Below are positions 25,060 to 37,748 of a DNA stretch of 64,000 nucleotides, one piece after another (the stretch's first letter is position 1; the number at the start of each line of letters is the position of its first letter). The DNA is taken from NCBI GenBank assembly GCA_023055355.1, contig JALJCS010000024.1:9997501-10061500 (forward strand), given 5' to 3'. Source of the DNA: Agelaius tricolor. Lineage: Eukaryota > Chordata > Aves > Passeriformes > Icteridae. Under the pieces are notes generated by a model that searched no databases, had not been told where the DNA came from, and was given only the letters and a program-made list of their open reading frames with translations. A program made the position numbers and the translations under genes.

Positions 25060-25300
25060 AGGATCTCATGGAATAAAGTGATAATTTACTTTCTGTAACT
25101 CTCTGGGTGAAATAGCACCAACAGTATCAAGCATCAATCACCTTATAGGTTCATTTTATTTTTTCCCAGATGCTACTGCTCGAGTTGGTATGTAAAAATT
25201 GATGCTAATTAGATGGCTATCTCACACATATCATATTCAATGGAACTTATTCAAGTTACTTTGTTAAATTTAAAAAACTACTTCTCCTTTGTGTTAGGTA
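25060..25300. promoter_or_regulatory. Candidate conserved non-coding block 2
   Basis: Non-repetitive. It contains CACCAACAGTATCAAGC, ATCACCTTATAGG, TGCTAATTAGATGGC and CTCACACATATCATATTC, a mix of homeodomain and other short cores without low-complexity runs. It lies about 0.5 kb right of block 1. The call is by texture only. Confidence 0.22.
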
Positions 25301-26370
25301 TTCAGTGCTCTGAAATTAGATTTGAACTCACCAAATCTGAAATACAGTGACATTTCATACTTAGCAATATTTTAGTATAAAGTTTAATTAGTTTGTTTTA
25401 CAGCAGCTGTTGTGCTTTCAGCAAACAAATTGCATTAGTTAAAGAGTATTGTGAGGAATCCCACAAGGATTTAAAAAAAGGTGAACGTTTACCGTATGAT
25501 AGAATGAATTTACTGCAGGTTTGCCTAAAGTGGTGTTTGTGGAAAGGAAGAACTATAATGTCTGTTGGATTTTAAATCATAATGGATACATGCAGCCTAG
25601 TGAACAGCTTCCTTAGAAGCCTTTGGGCTGTGCTGAACCAAAAAGAGCAAACCCAGCACTGTGACCTTTAGAAGGTAGGCAGAGAGGGGTAATTAGGACA
25701 GCACCACAGCAATGGTAATGTCCACAGTGTTCTGACTCTGTAGGCCTGCCTTGCAACAAAGGAAATCTGTGCCAGAAATAAAAGTTCAAAGTATGCATCT
25801 TCCCATTTTAACCCCTTAAAGGACTTCTAAGTGATGTGTTATCAATAATGTTTTAGAGAGAAAATGTGTAAGAACTGCCATGTTGGTAAAAGAAAAATCT
25901 TGGATGTGTGTACATATACATTTAAATATACATCTTTGTATATATAAAGATATATAAATTATTGCTGTGTAGATAAGGACTAAGTATAAGCCAGCTTTTA
26001 CGTGGCTTCTTCAATATATTTTATCAGGATCACGCACTTCTGCTGATGGTTGCACTTTCCTTGCCTTTACTGTTCCATTGTGCCTAATAAATATGGATAC
26101 TTTGATGTAGTAGCATGCATATGTTATTTCTCTTTTTCTAACATATCTTTGCTGACTCCAGCAGCAGTCTGTTTCATCTGAAACTTTATTTACTGGGAGG
26201 TGTTTATTTAAATACACAGTAAAAAAAGGGTGGTATAAAGCTAGATGATTTATCCAGTGTGGGAAAAGCAAAGTAAGAAAAACCCCAAAAACCTGAAACT
26301 GGACGAAGAAGTTTATTTAAATATTTCTGTTCAGTATTTAAGTTAGAGTTAGTAAGTAAGTGCACAATTT

Positions 26371-26477
26371 TTTGAGCAACTTGGTCTTGTGAGAGGTGTC
26401 CCTGCCCATGACAGGAGGGTCAGACCAAGATGATCTCTCAAGTCCCTTCCAACCCTAAGTGCTTTATGGTTCTGTGG
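26371..26477 (+). mobile_element. CR1 LINE 3'-end fragment
   Basis: Sense CR1 tail: TTTGAGCAACTTGGTCTTGT, GAGAGGTGTCCCTGCCCATG, GATGATCTCTCAAGTCCCTT, then CCAACCCTAAGTGCTTTATG and a TTCTGTG end. It is about 107 bp. Confidence 0.88.
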
Positions 26478-26681
26478 TTATTTTATGCTTCTCATTAAAG
26501 GTGGTATTATACAAAAAGTGAAAAATAGATTAATTTTTTTTAACTGTCAGAAAAACAAATGAGGTGATAGTATTGTAGATAATTTTGTTTGACATAAATT
26601 GTTTTAACTGAATTGTAAATAAAAAATATTTGGTACAGTATGTTTGGTATTGCAAAGAATTTCACTTGATATTTCTTAACA

Positions 26682-26753
26682 TAATATTAGAATATTAATA
26701 TGAATATTAAATTATTATTATTAGAATATAAATATTAATATGAAAATTAGCTT
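26682..26753 (+). repeat. Imperfect AT-rich duplication
   Basis: Two related runs share ATTAGAATA, ATTAATATGAA and interspersed ATTATT. This is an AT-rich local duplication with no coding content. Confidence 0.6.
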
Positions 26754-27406
26754 GTTATGGAGCAAACAAGTTTGATACAAATTTTTCTTGTAACTTTAAA
26801 ATGGGAGTTCACTCTGCACAGGTGTGGAAATGTCAGAACAGCACTGGGCTGCAGTTAGGGATGCTGAGTTTGAACTTCATGAGCTGGCAAAGTAAAACAA
26901 GCTGAGCTGTGTTAGTGCAGTCAGCACAGCAAGGATTTTAAGCTCAGCATATGTCACAATAAGGAGAACTCCCTTGTGGGAGAGCTAGAAGCAATTTTGT
27001 GTCTGTTCCCGGTCTCCCTACTTGTGTTCTTGAAAGGTGGGGATTTTGCAGGTTTGTGTGAACAGATCTCTGAAGTGCTGCAGGAAGAGTGACAAACACA
27101 GAAAACCCCACCCTCCCAGGGCATGTCTTGTGTGCACAAAGCCCCTCAGGCTGCCTCCTCCCCGGGTCACTGCTGTGCAAGGTGGGTGTTTTACCAGGAT
27201 ATTGCACATTCCAGCTCCAGTTCTTCCTGACCTTAGTGAGCACCAGCTAATGCTTGGTGGAGTTGCTGCATCTGAGGCTCAGACCAGGCTGTTGTGCATC
27301 CCAGAAATGAACTTTCCTTGCCAAATCTGTAGCCATTTCTGGCTATGTCATTTAATGACAGCATTCTGTTTTGGTGTACAGCATATGTGTTGCTGTGTGT
27401 ATGTGA

Positions 27407-27424
27407 ATATATATATATATATAT
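27407..27424. repeat. (AT)9 microsatellite
   Basis: Nine uninterrupted AT units. Confidence 0.9.
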
Positions 27425-28502
27425 GGGAGAAAAATGTGTGAGAAGAGGAAGGAAAAAGGATTTCAGATACCAGGCTTTGGGAGGTGTGTTTCTACTTTTA
27501 ATTTACTTAGTGGAACTAGATTAGTTTCTCTAGTGTATCTTGAGAAGGCCATGGCTGCCATATTTTTAGGACACCCAGATTTTCACAGCTGGTATTTTCA
27601 GCTCTTGCTGGGGAGGCTAGAAGCAGAACTTCTTGATGCAATAGTGAAGGCAAAGCTCTGTCAAAATACAGCTCAGTGGTTTCCTGTCTTTCTGTTCATT
27701 GATGACCAAAATTGCTCCAACATATTTTTCCTGATTCCAGTTGTAGATGTTTACTCCTCAAGAGAGGTCATTGACTCTTTATACTGGCGAGACAATGTCT
27801 GCAGGCAGGGACACTCACCTAGGCTTTATTAAATCCAGCTGATGTCAGTGGAAGAGTTAGACAAGGTTTTGGGCATGCAGCCTTTTAATTATGTCTGAAA
27901 AACAAGGGGCCACCTTTAAAGACCAGCTTATTCTGAGTTAAGAAGAGCTGTTCTGACTTTATTTAGATGTATGCCAGCCAGAACATCTCTAGAAGAAAAC
28001 TTATTTCGTTCTCATGGCAAACAAAAATATTAATGAGATGAAGAGAATAGGAAGAAGTGGTGAGATATTGTTTCCATCAGGAAAAAGTGCTCATTCTCTG
28101 TAGAATAGGAAGATGGAGCAGAGGAAGAATATCATCTAGTATGTTAAAAGAAACTTACATTGAGTTTGCAGTTCTGGTATCAATAGTCTTGGGCTTTCCT
28201 TTATAAAAGTGAGATGTGGCTTTGGTGCTGCTAGTGAACAAAATGTATTGAACTGAGAATGCCAAAAGCCTTTGCTCTTTCTGTGCACAGGAGTAACTGA
28301 GACAGGTAGTGTTCAGTCTTAGGAACTGAAAAATCTGTGGTAGATAAATTACACTTATAAGCATATATTGGATGCCTAGTTTAAGAAATCACACTATCTC
28401 TTTGCATCTCTGAATATCTAAATACTTCTTGACTGAAAGATGCATTTTCAGTAATAGCTGTAAAATTATGTATGTTGTGAAATGTGCCATTAACACACAT
28501 GA

Positions 28503-28521
28503 AATCCTCACAGTGAGGATT
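28503..28521. repeat. 19-bp perfect palindrome
   Basis: AATCCTCAC and GTGAGGATT flank a single A. It is small and has no associated element. Confidence 0.8.
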
Positions 28522-29504
28522 CAGCTGGATAAATAACTGGACTGGAATTAGCAGAGAAGTAGAATTTAGCAGCCATCATGCTCACACATTACAGCACTCC
28601 CTTACACTGCTCTTGGCAAAATGGCTGGAGAAGGATGTCACTTCATTGCTGGGTAATTGTTCCATAAAGGCAAGTACATGGAGAGTATTTGGGTTGATTT
28701 TTTTTTCCTCCCATCCCCCATTACTATGATTTTAATTGGAAGCAGCTCTTTGTTCATGTAAAACTAGCATGAGGTCCTTTACTGAAGGATAGTGATGTCT
28801 TTGTATCAAACAGTGTCTGTTTCAAGCTCTTATGCTTGTCATTGTTTAATTGAACTTGCTGAGGTTTCTAGGAGAAGGAAACTTTTACCATCTCCTGCAA
28901 ATCACTTTAACATGCTGTTTCTGAACAGAAAAATATCCCATTTTTGAGTAGGTGGAATAATAGGCTATCTGGATTCTGATACCTATTAAATGGTAAGGCT
29001 TTGTCAAAATCTGCAAGAGAGCACAGGATTTGCAGATGTACAAGCTCGTGTCATTTTTATTATTATTCTGAAATCTGTATTGTGCTCACAGCAGCTGGGT
29101 GCTTTACAGAGAAAACACAGACATTTTAACTTTGCTGCTGGAACTGAGGCATTACTGCTGATAGGCTGCAAACCTAAGGTCACTGGGTTTGTGCCTCAGC
29201 AGAGCTGATGGATGCTGTCGGGTCTGGGAGCTCAGGTTTGCTGCTGAGGCTGAGCACAGGGCTGGGCTGCCCTGGGTCCTTCTCCAGAGCTTGCTGCTGA
29301 GTCACTGGGTGACCTTGTGTAAACCTCTTCCCTTGGCACACACTGCCTGCAAGGGAGGAGCACCAGCCATGACCTGCTCACTTCTTCTTGGGTGAGGAGT
29401 TCAGTGAAACTGCAGATTCAGTGTAAATATTTCCTTTGTTTCTTACTTTAATAATCTTGTGATAGGCACTGTCTGTTGCTAATAAGGAGATGGGGATATT
29501 GGTG

Positions 29505-29830
29505 TTAAGGGACAGAGAGGAGATGTCAGATGCCAGGACATCCCTCTGGCTGTCCTGGGTGGCTCGAGCCCCTGCCAGGGGGCTCAGAAACCTTGGCACA
29601 GGGCACAGGACACCTGTGACTTTGAGTTTGACCCATGGAGCAAATTACCACCTTTATATGAAGAACTACAAGTTAAGAGAGTTTAAGTAGAATAATAGTT
29701 AATTTGTCACAGGGTGAAAAATAGATTTTTGGGGTGTCTAGAATGGGGGATGGAGGGCTGATAACTTGTCTGAAGACCTGTATGGATTTTAGAGCATATT
29801 CCAGTTGACCCTGCAACATTGATTCAAAAT
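29505..29830 (+). mobile_element. Possible ERV-derived or other interspersed repeat
   Basis: A block with a GC-rich left half (GGCTCGAGCCCCTGCCAGGG, GGGGCTCAGAAACCTTGGCA) runs into AGAGTTTAAGTAGAATAATAG and GATTTTTGGGGTGTCTAG. The style is that of avian LTR and internal ERV sequence, and I have an impression of having seen similar repeats in songbirds. No TG...CA ends, duplication or coding frame is identified, so this is a weak call. Confidence 0.3.
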
Positions 29831-32087
29831 TAAGGGGCCTCTGTTCAAAAAGCAAAAAGAGTAGTAGGAAAAGCTGGTACTGAAATTAAAAAATGAAATT
29901 TCTTTTAGCCTAATGTTACTTTTAAGCTTTAATATGGCTCCTTGTGTGCATATATACAAGTCTGTCCTTAGGAATAGACATATGAAATAGTGGTGTTATG
30001 GTGCAATATCTCTGTAATGGGTCTTTGACATCCTACCTCCCCCCTCCTGAAAGATAGATAGTTTTATGCTGTTCTATATATTTTAGATTTACAGCTATTT
30101 GATCTGTTTATGTACTGATCTGCTTTTTTTTTGAACTAATTTCCCGAAAATTATTGAGTTACAAGTGTTTATATACAGACCATCCCCTAAAGCCAGGAAT
30201 TTGTCTAAAATGAATGAGAAAAATTAAAGGAAAGACTGTGATCCTATGAGATCTTTGTAACACTGTAAAGCAAAAGCTTATACTATTCCAGTTTTTCACA
30301 TGATACCAAATTCCAGCTGGCAAAGATCCTTGGCACAGCACTTGGCTTTCATTTGGGCTGAAATTTTCAATGTACTAATTTCATATCTTCCCTTATTGGA
30401 TAACATATTTTAAGATTTCTTGCAGTTCTAAGGATCTGGCTTATAAAGGGAAGGACTACCACAGAGGTGCAAAGAAGAGTTTTGTAACTAACTTGTCAAA
30501 AACTCTGAAAAACAGTGCACATACCATGAAGTACCACTGTTATGACACAATGCAGATTTCTTAAAGTACACAAGGAAATTAAAAGTGAACACTATTACTT
30601 ATAGCAGTGGTCACATTTATCAATTTTCAAACTGATTGCAAATGCTGATGACAAAATTTGTTATTTTTAAATTAATCATGTTAAAGTTAAGTTTGATAAT
30701 TGAATAGCATTTGCATAAAAGATTTTCAGTTAAGATCTAGGAAAGAGATTTCAGGTTGTTCAGATTTAGGGATTAAATTGTTTCTTTATGAGGCCATTGT
30801 ATGTATTTTCTTGTACTCATATAAATGTAAAATAAGTGTCATGCATCTTTATATACTGCATGAACTGCTGAGGCAAAACAGCAAATTAACAAGCCATATG
30901 TGAGAGAAGCTAAAAGGCCTGAATAGTCTAATAAATCTTGCATTGGACTTACATTTTATAAATACTAGGCCCTGTGGAGCACCACTGAAAAAATAGGAGT
31001 TCTTTTTGGAGGATGAAACCTTTGCTTTTCCATTGTGTGATGGAAAATTCAAATTCATGAAGTTGTTTTACCAGTGACAGACATATGAGGAATCCTTGTA
31101 CAGGCTTTAAAACTGAAAAATCTCTGGTATCTAAAATGAGTGAGTTGGTGATCTTACATCACTTTGATAAAGCATCACTGGACACTCTGTGTGGGAGTAG
31201 GGAAGAAAAATGGTCTTTTAAACCTTCACTGTGCCAGCCTATAGCTGTGAGTAAGCTGAGTAAAAGCAAAATAACTTTGCTTGCTGGGTAAGTCCAGAGG
31301 ACAAAAATTGTTACTCATCTACTTGAAGCTGATCTGGAAGCAAAGCATTGCCAGCAAAGCAGAGCAATGGCACAAGATTAATTCTTGTCCCATTGCAGTG
31401 GGGAGCCTACAGAACTGGACTCCCTGCTGGTGTAGCACAGGCAGACAGCAAGAGGTGTCCAGCCAGGGGATGAGACTTACACAGAACTAATGTTGAAGCC
31501 TATGCATGGCTGGAAATTCTCTCTGCATCAGTCAGAAAAGACTAAAGATGAGTGTGTTGAAGAGCATTATTTATTTTGTTCTTGAAAGTTCTCAAAACTC
31601 ACCAGTGTTTGACTGTATAAAGAAAGGAATATTCCTTCAAGGTTCTTAATGCACTCAACACGCTCCTACTGAAGTGTTAGGCCCCTCAGTTTTATACTTT
31701 TAAAGATTGTTTTATGGATGATTATATAAAATTCTGGTGTTCCCATCTTTGCATTTGTATAAATCCTATGGTAATATAAAAATTAATGTTGACCAAGAAG
31801 AATTGTCTCTTTAGTGATGTCTGAGTAGCCTAAGACCACTTTTCTGTATGGAACCTGTCCATAAGCTTTTTTTGTGTGAGAGAAATGGTCTTGGATGTCA
31901 GAGTTTCCAGGGAGTAGGTTGGCTCCTTTGACAGACCTGGGAGCAAAAAGAGCCCACAAACATTTGTAAACAGGCTGAGAGCTGTCACCAGTCTTAGCCT
32001 TCAGCAAAGAAATCTGTTGGAGAAAATGTTGGAGAAAACATTTTATGTTGACTGATTATTTTTTTCCTTTTTTTAAAAAGTATAAAA

Positions 32088-32114
32088 AGACTGGTTCTTA
32101 GTTAGAACCAGTCT
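32088..32114. repeat. 11-bp inverted repeat, hairpin
   Basis: Arms AGACTGGTTCT (32088-32098) and AGAACCAGTCT (32104-32114) are perfect complements around a 5-nt loop. They are directly preceded by a T-run, A-run and TATAAAAA. No function is apparent. Confidence 0.8.
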
Positions 32115-33118
32115 CTGGCCATGCCCACTGAAAGACCATAGAATGTGTTTTCTTTAAAGCCTTAGGGCATTTGATACTTAATGAATACAGAATGCCATCA
32201 TTACTTTATTAGTTAATTATTGGTAGGCTTAAAGGACATTATTTCATATGGATAGTTTTCCCTCCAATTGCTACTTCACCCCCTTCATCTTAATTACTGA
32301 AAAAGTTTTTGCATGACTAATACACATAAGCACTATGTAACATAGAGAATACAGATTTGCCTCATTCTACATGCAAAAGTAACCCTGTCCTGCAGTTTGC
32401 ACACAGTATTTGTCATATAAAATCTAGTAAACACTGTAATTAGCTTACTTTCTAAATGTGTTTTATGGTTTAAATCAACTGTAGAAGCAAGTCAGAATCT
32501 TCTGAAACACATGCTTAAGAATCCCTATTAGCTCTTACTTCAGAGAAAAAGAGAAAGAATAGGAAGATTTTTCTTTGCCTTGACAATCCAATTAAAGCAG
32601 CAAGGTGTCAGGAATGATACCAATTCCTCTGAAAGCTCTGTTTCAGTCATTGGTAGGCTCTCCATCTGGGAATTGTGGCCTAGTAATCTGCAGCAAGGCA
32701 AAAAGAATAGCATGGAAATAAATTTGAATTGTTGACCTAATTTTGGTAGTCCATCATTGCTGACAGAAGTTCAAATGATCCCAAAGGGTTCCCTATTATG
32801 GGGATGCCAAAACAGAAAGATGTAACTAAGGGAGGCAGGAAAGTGAATGTCTTCTATATCTGTCATTGCTTCTAGTATCCAAATAAAAGTTCTGTGTTTT
32901 GTCCACCAAAGATGTATTTTGCAATAAAAACAAGAGTTTAAAACAGATCAGGAAATTTTTCATCAGTATTCCCTGGTAGTAATGAAAGATGTATTGTAGC
33001 CAGGAACTTGCTGCTTATCATGTCTGATTTTAGCTATATCAATTGCATAGTTGGTATTAAAAATAAGAAGAGAAAGTTTTTTTGTGCTCTTTTTGTGAAG
33101 TCTTTTTGTGCCCTTTAA

Positions 33119-33197
33119 GTTTGTTCACTATGTAAAGTATAGAGACTTCTTTACATAGTGAACAAACCATCATGGTTTGTTCACTATGTAAAGAAGT
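33119..33197. repeat. Forward-inverted-forward repeat with 53-bp perfect palindrome
   Basis: The 19-mer GTTTGTTCACTATGTAAAG occurs at 33119-33137, in inverted orientation at 33149-33167, and again forward at 33175-33193. The last two copies sit in a perfect palindrome, arms 33145-33170 and 33172-33197 (26 bp each) around a single C at 33171. Copies 1 and 2 can instead fold as a 19-bp stem with an 11-nt loop. The left flank (33076-33117) repeats TTTTTGTG three times. No mobile-element ends or duplications are seen, and the origin is unknown. Confidence 0.95.
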
Positions 33198-33406
33198 GTT
33201 TGCACATTTTTCTAAGTGCATTTTGCTTATATGTAGAGTGGTCTATAAAGGTCATGCCACAGTATTTTCCTGCTGATAACTCTTTGTGTTGAAAGGGGAT
33301 GACTCTGTGGCATGATCTGTGCTATTTCTTCCTTGGGCCATGATGCATTCACATTGAAGCTGCTCTTTAGGTTGTCTTTGCTTTCAGGGGATTGTTTTAA
33401 ATAGCT

Positions 33407-33450
33407 CTTTTTTTTTCTTCTATTTTTGTATCTTTTTTTTTTTTCTCCCA
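33407..33450 (+). repeat. T-rich pyrimidine tract
   Basis: Two T9-T13 runs joined by TCTTCTATTTTTGTATC and closed by TCTCCCAG. It resembles a long polypyrimidine tract ending in CAG, but no open exon follows that I can support. Confidence 0.6.
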
Positions 33451-34590
33451 GTCTGCTTTTGGTGCAGCCACAGCAGAAGGCAGCACATTTCTGTGTACTA
33501 GGCAGACACTGAATGGGTGAAGGAGAGAGCAAGTGATGTATGTTGGGCATAAGTGTTTGTTGCTGGCAGGTTCTGGCTGTCAAAATGTTAAGTTGTTCAT
33601 GAAGGGCTGCATCCGTGCCAGTTATTTATGTGTAAATAAAGTTTTTGCTCTATTGGAAATCCCAGGGAATCTAGCACCAAAGTATCACAGTCAGAAATCC
33701 CAGAGCAGGGGCAGGAAGGGGGAGATGCAGTCTCCTTGCATGTATTTTTTTATGCCTGACAAATAGATCTCTTAAAAAGCTGTAAATCAAATTAATATTA
33801 TGGATAGAAAGCTTTAGAGTAGAATACAAGGCACCATAGTAAAATGTCATAGGTTTTTTGAAAGAAATATGCATTTTAATCCTTGAACATTTGGTTGTAT
33901 GAAAGAACCCCTTCCTCCCACTCCTCTAGCTGTCAATTAGAATAACTTCTGATAAAAAGCCAATGGTAATGTACATATTCTCACTACAAAGCATTTGCCA
34001 ACTGAAATTTCTAGCAACTGCTGCAGAGAACTCACAGATGTGTTCAGCATTGTTTTCCTAAAGAAATTGCCTTTTATTTGGGTCAGTAATGTTTTATGCT
34101 TAGTCATTTTAAAGCAAAAAAGCCTTGTTTTCAAAAAGTCTTCAAAATGTGGATCAGCTGTACAAAGACATAGGGAGGGCTTCCAAAACATTCAGGGAAA
34201 CTGATTTCTGTTACCATATGCCAAGGATGTTTGCTCTTTTTTCTGCTCTGGGGATTATACTTGGACCCTGCCTGTTTCTGTTTGAGGTATGTTGGGCAGA
34301 AGGAAGGTTTTGTATCACCCTTCTACAGAATAAGGTGTTTTTTTGAGATCCCCACCCCTTATAGTCCACAGACGCTGCATATGTGAACTGTACACAACAT
34401 TACCCCAGTTGTCAGAGGAATTGTCCTCAGCTCTTCTGCTTTCTGAGAAATCTAAACTAGCTGTCCACCTTATTAGTTAATTTTTTAAACTTCTGTAAGT
34501 AATGCACTCTGTTTAAGAGTTAAAATGGACTAAGATGCCCCATGTGAACAGATCTGGCTAAAATCTCTGAGGACCTGAGTGCTTTGTCTA

Positions 34591-34617
34591 TTTTGCTGAC
34601 TGATCATGAAATCTATC
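34591..34617 (+). repeat. Exact 27-nt dispersed repeat, copy 1
   Basis: This segment (TTTTGCTGACTGATCATGAA plus seven more bases) is identical to 40207-40233. Similarity beyond it is patchy (both have TATTTTCCT shortly downstream). Confidence 0.85.
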
Positions 34618-34873
34618 TGGTTTCTATTTTCCTATCAAGGAAAGGATGGAGGCTGGCATCAGTGTTTACTCTCTTACCTTTAAACTTCTCTTGCTTTCAA
34701 GGTGCAATGCTGCCTGAAATGATGGAGGTAAAAGTGTGAGAAACAGAACTTTGACTAAAGATTCTGTGTATTGCAGTTTGTGATTAAAAACCTGAACAAT
34801 CTTGAATACCTTCCATCCTTGCCTATTTGGGAAATGTTGACAAGTGTTGATAGTTATTTCCATACAAACATAG

Positions 34874-34899
34874 AGGGTTTTCTCCATAGAGAAAACCCT
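34874..34899. repeat. 11-bp inverted repeat, hairpin
   Basis: Arms AGGGTTTTCTC (34874-34884) and GAGAAAACCCT (34889-34899) pair perfectly around CATA. It is short and possibly by chance. Confidence 0.75.
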
Positions 34900-36857
34900 T
34901 CATTTTTATAACACTATATTTTGCCTAGAGAACCATTATATGATAAAGAACATAACTGAATCAACTTGTTTATTCAGCATTTGCTGCCTTAACTACAGGA
35001 TATGAACATGTTGGTGATTTCACTGCACTGAGTGAAATTAGTAATGTATCAAACATAGCTCATCTGTCAAATTATTTCTATAATAGTTTTGGTTCTTGGA
35101 GGTGCTTTTGGTGTGTGTGGTATATTCTGAATGAATTTGAACAGCTGTAGTTTATGCTCTGTTTGTTTGTAGATTAACAGATATATTTCCACAGTAATAG
35201 CTTCCCTTCTTGATCCTTCCTCTCCACCATTAGAAATAGATTTAGTTTAGCGGTTACTGGAAATGAGAAATTAAGTATCCAATTATTTTAAGTTATTTTT
35301 GTATTACCATAGCTTTTAAGAAGCTATAGGAAGATTACTGAAGGATTATTAGGTTGTAGTTTTCCAGTGGTTGCTGGTAATTCGCTGTGAATAGCACTCT
35401 AACAACTTGTACTGACTGGCATAATTAAATGTTTCAAATTTGCCCCAGTTTTTGCAAGACTTATTGCCAATTAATCTTCTTTTTTAATCTCACTCATACG
35501 CCATGCTACTGAAACATCCACTTTCAGAAGCAGATATTGTCAAATTACTATGCTACTACTTTTCATTTGCTCTTATGACTGTAACTTACACACATTCTAG
35601 ATATGTTTCATTCTTCTCTCAAAGCTTTTGTGAACACTACTCTTGTAATATAGTGAGGACAGTTGGCCAAAAAGAAAAGATATTTTTTATTTCCAAGTTT
35701 ACTAGAGAATTCAAAAAATTAATCTAAACAATTAGCTTTCTAGGGTCAAATAACTTACTTGTTAGAAGTATTAGTATTACAGAATTAGTAGATATTCTAA
35801 AAATATGTACGTTTTTCAATGTAGACAAATTACCCAGGTAACTTTGGAATTTGGAGCTGTGGTTTTCTGGGTTTTTTTTCACTTTTGAGTCTTGTGGGTA
35901 TTGGTCTGTTTTGTTATCATCTTATTGGCCTTATTGCTGTCTACTGGCCTTTCACAAGTAAATTCTTGCTTTTTCTTAGGTGTTTCTATATTGCATATTA
36001 ATATAGGGAAACCTTCTCTTTCCCTTTTATTCAAATGTATTCAGATTGCTAGCTGAAGGCCAGAAGAAAGCAGCAAAATTTTTTATATGGAATAACAAGA
36101 TTGGAATAGTTAAGAATAGGGCAACTCAAAAAGGACAATGAAGATGGGGTAAAGTGAGATGTATCTGACGTCATAAAAAATAGAGTGCTTGTCCTGAGGA
36201 GCTTTGTTACTATATAAATAAATTGAATTCCTCTTTTCCAGTGTTTTGTGCTACTTAAATATGCCAACTAAGCTGTTTCAGCACTTTGATCTTCTGCCAT
36301 GATCTGGCCCTAGCTGTACTTTCATCCTTTTCAAAGCATTCTATCACAACAGTGAATTTGGCCCTAAGGAAATGGGTATGCAGATTTCCTTTCTCCATTA
36401 AACACTACCTAGATGCCTGTCTTTATTGAACAAATAAAGGATTAGGGTTTTAAACCACTAAAAACAGAATACATGGTGTTGCCTTAAACAAACCCCTAGA
36501 GTGAAATGCAGGATTTCCCAGCGAAGAAAGTGGTTTTGAATTTATGTTTTTGTGACTGATACTCTTGGATGCAATCCTGACGTATTTTATGTGAAATATC
36601 TTTTTTTGTGAAGATTTGAACATTGTACATGATAGTAGTTATATCCATCATGTTTCAGCACGGTTCATATGTGGAATTCTGTCTGGCTTTCAGCTCTCTT
36701 GCCCAAAGGCAAAGAGTTTGACCTGTTCTGTGTTGTGTCTGCCAACTCTCTGCTTTGGAGACCCCCATATGGCCATGTCTGCTTAAGACATTGCTGAAAT
36801 CTGTTTGCCGTGTTCAATTCACTTGTCCTCAATCTCTAACACAAGGGGTATACCAAG

Positions 36858-36906
36858 AGAAGATTTAGCACTTCTTTTAGTTAGAAGATTTAGTACTTTT
36901 TTACTT
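36858..36906 (+). repeat. Tandem duplication of a 25-bp unit
   Basis: AGAAGATTTAGCACTTCTTT... at 36858-36882 is followed directly by a slightly diverged second copy (AGAAGATTTAGTACTTTTTT...). It is a local tandem duplication without further copies. Confidence 0.75.
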
Positions 36907-37748
36907 TGTTTTTTCATTCTGCCATGAAAGGTGTAGTTAAAGGTGTTTAGAGACTCTAGGAAAACTGAGGTAAATGATACTCATTAAGGACCTTGTATTG
37001 CTTTCAGTCATTAAGCTTTCAGAGTGATATTTTCCATGAAGATACCCCATAATGATAATTTTATTTCTATAAATTTTTCTGTGCATGGGAAATACCAATT
37101 CAAATTAACATGCTGTGAACATCAACAAAAACTCAAATGCTTCTGTTGTTTCCCCTTGTGATCAAAGTACATTGCAGTACTAAAAAGAAATATGAAGTAA
37201 GACAATATCAAGGCCCCGTCCATTGTCTTTTGATTGTTTGTTTTCAGAAAGGAAATTGTGATAATTGCCTTCAAGCACAGTATTAATTTCTAAGATTTAG
37301 TCTTGTCCTCCTTTCAATATGACACACGATAGCTTCCCTATGTTGGTATATCTTGCTATTTATAAAGATTCATGGCAGTGGACAATCTGTATGTGACAAT
37401 TTATAGGTGGCCACCATGACGATTTTGGTATCCTAAAACACAATAACTTGTGTTGAAATGGAATACAAATTTAGTGTTAGCTAGACAGAGGTAACATTCT
37501 GGATTGACCTCATGTAGTTGCCAAGGATCTTAGCAGCTTTCATCCTGCTTTCACTGAGGACCATCTAGGAAAGGCCACCATTCCATGTGTGTTCTTAATG
37601 GAGAGAAGATGCCACACTTGCAATTTCATAGATACCTTATTCTGCTGCATTTTGTTACCCCGTGTAAATAAATTTCCATTGCATTGCTATCATCAAAGCT
37701 TTTAATGAAACCTGATTTGTATTAAATATCTCTTCTTTTGTTTAACAG

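Larger units (their letters stand above)
23917..26370. other. Non-coding with possible conserved blocks
   Basis: A GC-rich island at 24090-24245 (CACGGGGCTGAGGCCCAGGG) is followed by AT-rich sequence that includes candidate blocks 24260-24560 and 25060-25300, and an AT palindrome-like patch at 25912-25965. No coding exon is supported. Confidence 0.55.
26478..33118. other. Non-coding; GC-richer islands without identified genes
   Basis: More GC-rich parts at 26990-27330 and 29190-29400. Two adjacent + strand ORFs of 134 and 132 codons (27037-27441, 27434-27832) have no recognisable domain or splice support. The possible ERV block at 29505-29830 is listed separately. Confidence 0.55.
33198..37748. 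other. Non-coding, few landmarks
   Basis: The T-rich tract, one 27-nt repeat copy, a short hairpin and a 25-bp tandem duplication are listed separately. Around 37220 there is CCATTGTCTTTTGATTG, two SOX-like cores close together. No exon is seen until the candidate at 37749. Confidence 0.6.
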
